16,006 bases of DNA. Origin: Symbiodinium natans. Lineage: Eukaryota > Sar > Dinophyceae > Suessiales > Symbiodiniaceae. The notes under the pieces were generated by a model. The model had not been told where the DNA came from. It saw nothing but the letters and a program-made list of their open reading frames with translations, and ran no database searches. The stretch's first letter is position 1. Every line of letters begins with the position of its first letter. This document shows, piece by piece, positions 7,803-16,006 of this stretch. Both the position numbers and the translations under genes were made by a program. The stretch spans positions 1 through 16,006 of the forward strand of contig CAJNDS010001507.1 of assembly GCA_905221605.1 (NCBI GenBank). The letters are read 5' to 3'.

Positions 7803-9751
7803 TCATCTTCGTCCGGTCGCCAATGCCATTACCAAACACGAGCGGCGCTTCAGAACCACAGAGCAACAGCACAAGGAAGAAGGGCGGCAGAGACCGAAGA
7901 CGGCGCGTCAGCTCCAGGCTAACTCGGGCCCATTTTCGGGGCCAAATTCCGGCCCCAGAGCTGTATCTGGCGACCCCCGATTTTGGGCTTAGGCGTAAGA
8001 CAAACACCAATTCAGACGGCCCCAAAAATGGGGCCACCAAAAACCATTCCAGGGGCCATCAAGCAACCTCATTTTCGGGCCCCGACAAGATCGACCTCTA
8101 TTGGCACTGGCACAGCCTTCCATAATGGTTTCGGAAATCTTAAGCTGCGTTGGACCTGCAACAATCCCAACCAGTGTAAGCTTGTGCAAAGAACCTTATA
8201 CCTCTGCAACAATACTCGTCCTTTACCGGGGAGGCCCCGCATGAGCGGCAGCGGAAAAGCAACACATTCATGGATCCTGAAATGGGCCGCGGAAAAATGA
8301 CATCTGGCACTATTACGAGAAAACTTGTGAAGAAGACTTGCAGGAAACTTTCGATTCTGAGAAAGCAACAAAACCTTTTCTGTCCTTGAAAAGCAAACCC
8401 TTACAAATAACAGAAAAACTCCTGGAAATTCTACCCTGCTCAAACCCATAGAATTTTCTGAAACCTCGCGGAAACCTTCGGAAACCCAAGCGGAAACCCA
8501 GCGGATACCCAGCGGAAACCCTCGGAAACCCGTGGGAAACCCAAGGAAACCCAGCGGAAACCCAGCGGAAACCCAGCGGAAACCCTCGGAAACCCTTGGG
8601 AAACCCAAGGAAACCCAAAGCCGGTATTCGGAAACCCATCGGAAACCCCTTAGAACGGAGCCGATTCACCCTTTGGAAAATTACAAAGGTTTAATGAAGG
8701 GGAGCAGTGCAGGCAAGGATCGGACGCCGCCTCCAGTGTTATATTACCGGCGGTTTGCAGAGGGTGAGTGACCAGCAGACACATTGTCAAACTTCACCGC
8801 TCCCGTGCATGCTTTGCCGGAGGCCACATGCGTTCACGCGCAGACAACTCTGGAATTCAAAAGGCTGCACTGCAATTTACTGCAAGGGATCACTTCTGTG
8901 AGCACCACACACAGCGCAGACTTCCACCAAACATGGACTTCAGATACAAACTTCTTCACAAGCGCACTCACTGGTCACTGGTCACTGGTCCACCTGATCG
9001 GGAGGGCTTGGCTACGCGCTGCTACCAAAACTGCAAGAGCCCTCCTCTAGACTCGAGTCTAGCAACTCCACGACCTATCTCATCGCAGTACTCTACGCAA
9101 AACTCGAAAAAAATGCCGGCGCAGCGTTCCCAGCAGCTCTGCTGTCACCACGGATGAAAATAACACTCGGGAACACATCGTCTAGCCATTCACAGCAGCT
9201 ACCAGGCTACCACAAGGAAACTGCTCTTGGGAGATATTTCACGCGCATCTAGCAAGCTGACGAGGTGCGATAAACGTCAGTCAGAGACAGACACTGGCGG
9301 AGTCTGCGCCAGGCGCCAGCGCAACGCGCACGCAACTCCTGTCAATGGCATTTCCACTTGTCTCAGCTGCTCTGCAGCCTCGTTCCCACTGGCTCCAGGA
9401 CCCCAAAGCTGCTAATACAGCGTATGGCAAGAAGCTCACTGCCACTATTAAAAGCATGTTTTCGAAGATTCTGAAATGAACGGCAGCATGTTGAAAACCC
9501 TGCCCAGCCATTTGAAACCTCCCACTTCGCAGACTTTTCGTTGCAAATGCTAGTAGCTAGCAAACTCGGGCTCAGATGGCAGCAAGAGCTAGTCTGGTTT
9601 TGAAAAACCATAACAAACCTAGCAAATCATCTACTGGAAAGAATTCCAAATCTTGTAGATAGCCAAAGCTTCATGGGCAGAAACTGCGACTCTGAAAACA
9701 GGTCCAGAAATAACACGAAAGCCGTGGCCGCGCAAGCGTGACCTCCAGAGT
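7803..9751 (+). repeat. Satellite copy 5 (1,949 bp, consensus)
   Basis: A full-length consensus copy in which I saw no private difference. Its AAACCC block is at 8459-8649, its CACTGGT tract at 8969-8989 and its palindrome at 9047-9062. Confidence 0.97.
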
Positions 9752-11700
9752 TCATCTTCGTCCGGTCGCCAATGCCATTACCAAACACGAGCGGCGCTTC
9801 AGAACCACAGAGCAACAGCACAAGGAAGAAGGGCGGCAGAGACCGAAGACGGCGCGTCAGCTCCAGGCTAACTCGGGCCCATTTTCGGGGCCAAATTCCG
9901 GCCCCAGAGCTGTATCTGGCGACCCCCGATTTTGGGCTTAGGCGTAAGACAAACACCAATTCAGACGGCCCCAAAAATGGGGCCACCAAAAACCATTCCA
10001 GGGGCCATCAAGCAACCTCATTTTCGGGCCCCGACAAGATCGACCTCTATTGGCACTGGCACAGCCTTCCATAATGGTTTCGGAAATCTTAAGCTGCGTT
10101 GGACCTGCAACAATCCCAACCAGTGTAAGCTTGTGCAAAGAACCTTATACCTCTGCAACAATACTCGTCCTTTACCGGGGAGGCCCCGCATGAGCGGCAG
10201 CGGAAAAGCAACACATTCATGGATCCTGAAATGGGCCGCGGAAAAATGACATCTGGCACTATTACGAGAAAACTTGTGAAGAAGACTTGCAGGAAACTTT
10301 CGATTCTGAGAAAGCAACAAAACCTTTTCTGTCCTTGAAAAGCAAACCCTTACAAATAACAGAAAAACTCCTGGAAATTCTACCCTGCTCAAACCCATAG
10401 AATTTTCTGAAACCTCGCGGAAACCTTCGGAAACCCAAGCGGAAACCCAGCGGATACCCAGCGGAAACCCTCGGAAACCCGTGGGAAACCCAAGGAAACC
10501 CAGCGGAAACCCAGCGGAAACCCAGCGGAAACCCTCGGAAACCCTTGGGAAACCCAAGGAAACCCAAAGCCGGTATTCGGAAACCCATCGGAAACCCCTT
10601 AGAACGGAGCCGATTCACCCTTTGGAAAATTACAAAGGTTTAATGAAGGGGAGCAGTGCAGGCAAGGATCGGACGCCGCCTCCAGTGTTATATTACCGGC
10701 GGTTTGCAGAGGGTGAGTGACCAGCAGACACATTGTCAAACTTCACCGCTCCCGTGCATGCTTTGCCGGAGGCCACATGCGTTCACGCGCAGACAACTCT
10801 GGAATTCAAAAGGCTGCACTGCAATTTACTGCAAGGGATCACTTCTGTGAGCACCACACACAGCGCAGACTTCCACCAAACATGGACTTCAGATACAAAC
10901 TTCTTCACAAGCGCACTCACTGGTCACTGGTCACTGGTCCACCTGATCGGGAGGGCTTGGCTACGCGCTGCTACCAAAACTGCAAGAGCCCTCCTCTAGA
11001 CTCGAGTCTAGCAACTCCACGACCTATCTCATCGCAGTACTCTACGCAAAACTCGAAAAAAATGCCGGCGCAGCGTTCCCAGCAGCTCTGCTGTCACCAC
11101 GGATGAAAATAACACTCGGGAACACATCGTCTAGCCATTCACAGCAGCTACCAGGCTACCACAAGGAAACTGCTCTTGGGAGATATTTCACGCGCATCTA
11201 GCAAGCTGACGAGGTGCGATAAACGTCAGTCAGAGACAGACACTGGCGGAGTCTGCGCCAGGCGCCAGCGCAACGCGCACGCAACTCCTGTCAATGGCAT
11301 TTCCACTTGTCTCAGCTGCTCTGCAGCCTCGTTCCCACTGGCTCCAGGACCCCAAAGCTGCTAATACAGCGTATGGCAAGAAGCTCACTGCCACTATTAA
11401 AAGCATGTTTTCGAAGATTCTGAAATGAACGGCAGCATGTTGAAAACCCTGCCCAGCCATTTGAAACCTCCCACTTCGCAGACTTTTCGTTGCAAATGCT
11501 AGTAGCTAGCAAACTCGGGCTCAGATGGCAGCAAGAGCTAGTCTGGTTTTGAAAAACCATAACAAACCTAGCAAATCATCTACTGGAAAGAATTCCAAAT
11601 CTTGTAGATAGCCAAAGCTTCATGGGCAGAAACTGCGACTCTGAAAACAGGTCCAGAAATAACACGAAAGCCGTGGCCGCGCAAGCGTGACCTCCAGAGT
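9752..11700 (+). repeat. Satellite copy 6 (1,949 bp, consensus)
   Basis: A full-length consensus copy in which I saw no private difference. Its AAACCC block is at 10408-10598, its CACTGGT tract at 10918-10938 and its palindrome at 10996-11011. Confidence 0.97.
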
Positions 11701-13649
11701 TCATCTTCGTCCGGTCGCCAATGCCATTACCAAACACGAGCGGCGCTTCAGAACCACAGAGCAACAGCACAAGGAAGAAGGGCGGCAGAGACCGAAGACG
11801 GCGCGTCAGCTCCAGGCTAACTCGGGCCCATTTTCGGGGCCAAATTCCGGCCCCAGAGCTGTATCTGGCGACCCCCGATTTTGGGCTTAGGCGTAAGACA
11901 AACACCAATTCAGACGGCCCCAAAAATGGGGCCACCAAAAACCATTCCAGGGGCCATCAAGCAACCTCATTTTCGGGCCCCGACAAGATCGACCTCTATT
12001 GGCACTGGCACAGCCTTCCATAATGGTTTCGGAAATCTTAAGCTGCGTTGGACCTGCAACAATCCCAACCAGTGTAAGCTTGTGCAAAGAACCTTATACC
12101 TCTGCAACAATACTCGTCCTTTACCGGGGAGGCCCCGCATGAGCGGCAGCGGAAAAGCAACACATTCATGGATCCTGAAATGGGCCGCGGAAAAATGACA
12201 TCTGGCACTATTACGAGAAAACTTGTGAAGAAGACTTGCAGGAAACTTTCGATTCTGAGAAAGCAACAAAACCTTTTCTGTCCTTGAAAAGCAAACCCTT
12301 ACAAATAACAGAAAAACTCCTGGAAATTCTACCCTGCTCAAACCCATAGAATTTTCTGAAACCTCGCGGAAACCTTCGGAAACCCAAGCGGAAACCCAGC
12401 GGATACCCAGCGGAAACCCTCGGAAACCCGTGGGAAACCCAAGGAAACCCAGCGGAAACCCAGCGGAAACCCAGCGGAAACCCTCGGAAACCCTTGGGAA
12501 ACCCAAGGAAACCCAAAGCCGGTATTCGGAAACCCATCGGAAACCCCTTAGAACGGAGCCGATTCACCCTTTGGAAAATTACAAAGGTTTAATGAAGGGG
12601 AGCAGTGCAGGCAAGGATCGGACGCCGCCTCCAGTGTTATATTACCGGCGGTTTGCAGAGGGTGAGTGACCAGCAGACACATTGTCAAACTTCACCGCTC
12701 CCGTGCATGCTTTGCCGGAGGCCACATGCGTTCACGCGCAGACAACTCTGGAATTCAAAAGGCTGCACTGCAATTTACTGCAAGGGATCACTTCTGTGAG
12801 CACCACACACAGCGCAGACTTCCACCAAACATGGACTTCAGATACAAACTTCTTCACAAGCGCACTCACTGGTCACTGGTCACTGGTCCACCTGATCGGG
12901 AGGGCTTGGCTACGCGCTGCTACCAAAACTGCAAGAGCCCTCCTCTAGACTCGAGTCTAGCAACTCCACGACCTATCTCATCGCAGTACTCTACGCAAAA
13001 CTCGAAAAAAATGCCGGCGCAGCGTTCCCAGCAGCTCTGCTGTCACCACGGATGAAAATAACACTCGGGAACACATCGTCTAGCCATTCACAGCAGCTAC
13101 CAGGCTACCACAAGGAAACTGCTCTTGGGAGATATTTCACGCGCATCTAGCAAGCTGACGAGGTGCGATAAACGTCAGTCAGAGACAGACACTGGCGGAG
13201 TCTGCGCCAGGCGCCAGCGCAACGCGCACGCAACTCCTGTCAATGGCATTTCCACTTGTCTCAGCTGCTCTGCAGCCTCGTTCCCACTGGCTCCAGGACC
13301 CCAAAGCTGCTAATACAGCGTATGGCAAGAAGCTCACTGCCACTATTAAAAGCATGTTTTCGAAGATTCTGAAATGAACGGCAGCATGTTGAAAACCCTG
13401 CCCAGCCATTTGAAACCTCCCACTTCGCAGACTTTTCGTTGCAAATGCTAGTAGCTAGCAAACTCGGGCTCAGATGGCAGCAAGAGCTAGTCTGGTTTTG
13501 AAAAACCATAACAAACCTAGCAAATCATCTACTGGAAAGAATTCCAAATCTTGTAGATAGCCAAAGCTTCATGGGCAGAAACTGCGACTCTGAAAACAGG
13601 TCCAGAAATAACACGAAAGCCGTGGCCGCGCAAGCGTGACCTCCAGAGT
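11701..13649 (+). repeat. Satellite copy 7 (1,949 bp, consensus)
   Basis: A full-length consensus copy. A line-by-line reading of its first ~1.2 kb against copy 1 showed only copy 1's own three differences. Its AAACCC block is at 12357-12547, its CACTGGT tract at 12867-12887 and its palindrome at 12945-12960. Confidence 0.97.
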
Positions 13650-15597
13650 TCATCTTCGTCCGGTCGCCAATGCCATTACCAAACACGAGCGGCGCTTCAG
13701 AACCACAGAGCAACAGCACAAGGAAGAAGGGCGGCAGAGACCGAAGACGGCGCGTCAGCTCCAGGCTAACTCGGGCCCATTTTCGGGGCCAAATTCCGGC
13801 CCCAGAGCTGTATCTGGCGACCCCCGATTTTGGGCTTAGGCGTAAGACAAACACCAATTCAGACGGCCCCAAAAATGGGGCCACCAAAAACCATTCCAGG
13901 GGCCATCAAGCAACCTCATTTTCGGGCCCCGACAAGATCGACCTCTATTGGCACTGGCACAGCCTTCCATAATGGTCTCGGAAATCTTAAGCTGCGTTGG
14001 ACCTGCAACAATCCCAACCAGTGTAAGCTTGTGCAAAGAACCTTATACCTCTGCAACAATACTCGTCCTTTACCGGGGAGGCCCCGCATGAGCGGCAGCG
14101 GAAAAGCAACACATTCATGGATCCTGAAATGGGCCGCGGAAAAATGACATCTGGCACTATTACGAGAAAACTTGTGAAGAAGACTTGCAGGAAACTTTCG
14201 ATTCTGAGAAAGCAACAAAACCTTTTCTGTCCTTGAAAAGCAAACCCTTACAAATAACAGAAAAACTCCTGGAAATTCTACCCTGCTCAAACCCATAGAA
14301 TTTTCTGAAACCTCGCGGAAACCTTCGGAAACCCAAGCGGAAACCCAGCGGATACCCAGCGGAAACCCTCGGAAACCCGTGGGAAACCCAAGGAAACCCA
14401 GCGGAAACCCAGCGGAAACCCAGCGGAAACCCTCGGAAACCCTTGGGAAACCCAAGGAAACCCAAAGCCGGTATTCGGAAACCCATCGGAAACCCCTTAG
14501 AACGGAGCCGATTCACCCTTTGGAAAATTACAAAGGTTTAATGAAGGGGAGCAGTGCAGGCAAGGATCGGACGCCGCCTCCAGTGTTATATTACCGGCGG
14601 TTTGCAGAGGGTGAGTGACCAGCAGACACATTGTCAAACTTCACCGCTCCCGTGCATGCTTTGCCGGAGGCCACATGCGTTCACGCGCAGACAACTCTGG
14701 AATTCAAAAGGCTGCACTGCAATTTACTGCAAGGGATCACTTCTGTGAGCACCACACACAGCGCAGACTTCCACCAAACATGGACTTCAGATACAAACTT
14801 CTTCACAAGCGCACTCACTGGTCACTGGTCACTGGTCCACCTGATCGGGAGGGCTTGGCTACGCGCTGCTACCAAAACTGCAAGAGCCCTCCTCTAGACT
14901 CGAGTCTAGCAACTCCACGACCTATCTCATCGCAGTACTCTACGCAAAACTCGAAAAAATGCCGGCGCAGCGTTCCCAGCAGCTCTGCTGTCACCACGGA
15001 TGAAAATAACACTCGGGAACACATCGTCTAGCCATTCACAGCAGCTACCAGGCTACCACAAGGAAACTGCTCTTGGGAGATATTTCACGCGCATCTAGCA
15101 AGCTGACGAGGTGCGATAAACGTCAGTCAGAGACAGACACTGGCGGAGTCTGCGCCAGGCGCCAGCGCAACGCGCACGCAACTCCTGTCAATGGCATTTC
15201 CACTTGTCTCAGCTGCTCTGCAGCCTCGTTCCCACTGGCTCCAGGACCCCAAAGCTGCTAATACAGCGTATGGCAAGAAGCTCACTGCCACTATTAAAAG
15301 CATGTTTTCGAAGATTCTGAAATGAACGGCAGCATGTTGAAAACCCTGCCCAGCCATTTGAAACCTCCCACTTCGCAGACTTTTCGTTGCAAATGCTAGT
15401 AGCTAGCAAACTCGGGCTCAGATGGCAGCAAGAGCTAGTCTGGTTTTGAAAAACCATAACAAACCTAGCAAATCATCTACTGGAAAGAATTCCAAATCTT
15501 GTAGATAGCCAAAGCTTCATGGGCAGAAACTGCGACTCTGAAAACAGGTCCAGAAATAACACGAAAGCCGTGGCCGCGCAAGCGTGACCTCCAGAGT
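13650..15597 (+). repeat. Satellite copy 8 (1,948 bp)
   Basis: This copy carries two private differences. C at 13977 is T in every other copy. The A-run at 14954-14959 has six A where the others have seven (1312-1318 in copy 1). The A-run contraction lengthens a 129-codon plus-strand frame to 138 codons, again showing no frame constraint. Its AAACCC block is at 14306-14496 and its CACTGGT tract at 14816-14836. Confidence 0.97.
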
Positions 15598-16006
15598 TCA
15601 TCTTCGTCCGGTCGCCAATGCCATTACCAAACACGAGCGGCGCTTCAGAACCACAGAGCAACAGCACAAGGAAGAAGGGCGGCAGAGACCGAAGACGGCG
15701 CGTCAGCTCCAGGCTAACTCGGGCCCATTTTCGGGGCCAAATTCCGGCCCCAGAGCTGTATCTGGCGACCCCCGATTTTGGGCTTAGGCGTAAGACAAAC
15801 ACCAATTCAGACGGCCCCAAAAATGGGGCCACCAAAAACCATTCCAGGGGCCATCAAGCAACCTCATTTTCGGGCCCCGACAAGATCGACCTCTATTGGC
15901 ACTGGCACAGCCTTCCATAATGGTTTCGGAAATCTTAAGCTGCGTTGGCCCTGCAACAATCCCAACCAGTGTAAGCTTGTGCAAAGAACCTTATACCTCT
16001 GCAACA
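15598..16006 (+). repeat. Satellite copy 9, partial (409 bp, cut by window end)
   Basis: This is the first 409 bp of a further unit in the same phase and orientation. It has one private difference: C at 15949, where the other copies have A. At 15791 it has the majority T rather than copy 1's C. The array therefore continues past the window. Confidence 0.97.

Larger units (their letters stand above)
1..16006. repeat. Tandem satellite array, unit about 1,949 bp, 8.2 copies
   Basis: The first bases of the window recur in the same orientation at 1957, 3905, 5854, 7803, 9752, 11701, 13650 and 15598, and the sequence between recurrences is almost identical. Unit lengths are 1956, 1948, 1949, 1949, 1949, 1949, 1949 and 1948 bp, then 409 bp of a ninth copy cut by the window end. 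Length differences are fully explained by one extra 7-bp tract unit in copy 1, a 1-bp deletion in copy 2 and a 1-bp A-run contraction in copy 8. No sequence outside the array is present. The repeat is seen directly. That it is a homogenised eukaryotic satellite or an amplified non-coding unit is inference; a concatemer of a small circular element is the main alternative. Confidence 0.98.

Noticed and set aside
1-16006. LTR retrotransposon, IS element or other autonomous mobile element
   Set aside because: All copies are head to tail with no spacers, target-site duplications, terminal repeats distinct from the unit, or transposase/reverse-transcriptase coding sequence.

Overview
The whole window is one head-to-tail tandem array of a non-coding repeat unit of about 1,949 bp: eight full copies plus a 409-bp partial ninth. 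The window opens and closes inside the array, so neither edge nor the phase of the 'true' unit is defined here. I cut copies at the window's first base: 1-1956, 1957-3904, 3905-5853, 5854-7802, 7803-9751, 9752-11700, 11701-13649, 13650-15597 and 15598-16006. The copies are nearly identical. I found only seven private differences (four single-base changes and three small indels). All lie in copies 1, 2, 8 and 9; I saw none in copies 3-7.

I find no convincing protein-coding gene, rRNA, tRNA, spliceosomal RNA, transposase, integrase, reverse transcriptase or CRISPR array. Reading frames of 60-180 codons recur in each copy. They overlap on both strands, have low-complexity or unrecognisable products, and several change length when a copy carries a 1-bp or 7-bp indel, which argues against selection on the frame.

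Each unit has recognisable modules (copy 1 coordinates). (a) 120-440: GGCCCC/GGGGCC-rich, with short hairpins and several ATTTT-GGG motifs. (b) 441-656: A-tract-rich. (c) 657-847: a degenerate minisatellite of AAACCC words spaced 10-12 bp apart, mean about 10.7 bp, with an internal 64-bp higher-order duplication. (d) 848-1166: unique sequence. (e) 1167-1194: a 7-bp CACTGGT tract, four units in copy 1 and three elsewhere. (f) 1195-1956: unique sequence with a 16-bp perfect palindrome and several small inverted repeats.

A multi-kilobase, highly homogenised array with no recognisable genes suggests a eukaryotic nuclear satellite (centromeric, subtelomeric or interstitial), or a concatemer of a roughly 2-kb circular element. 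The balanced, CpG-containing composition and the AAACCC-rich minisatellite recall large-genome protists such as dinoflagellates or algae. That is an impression only; no marker gene fixes the taxon.
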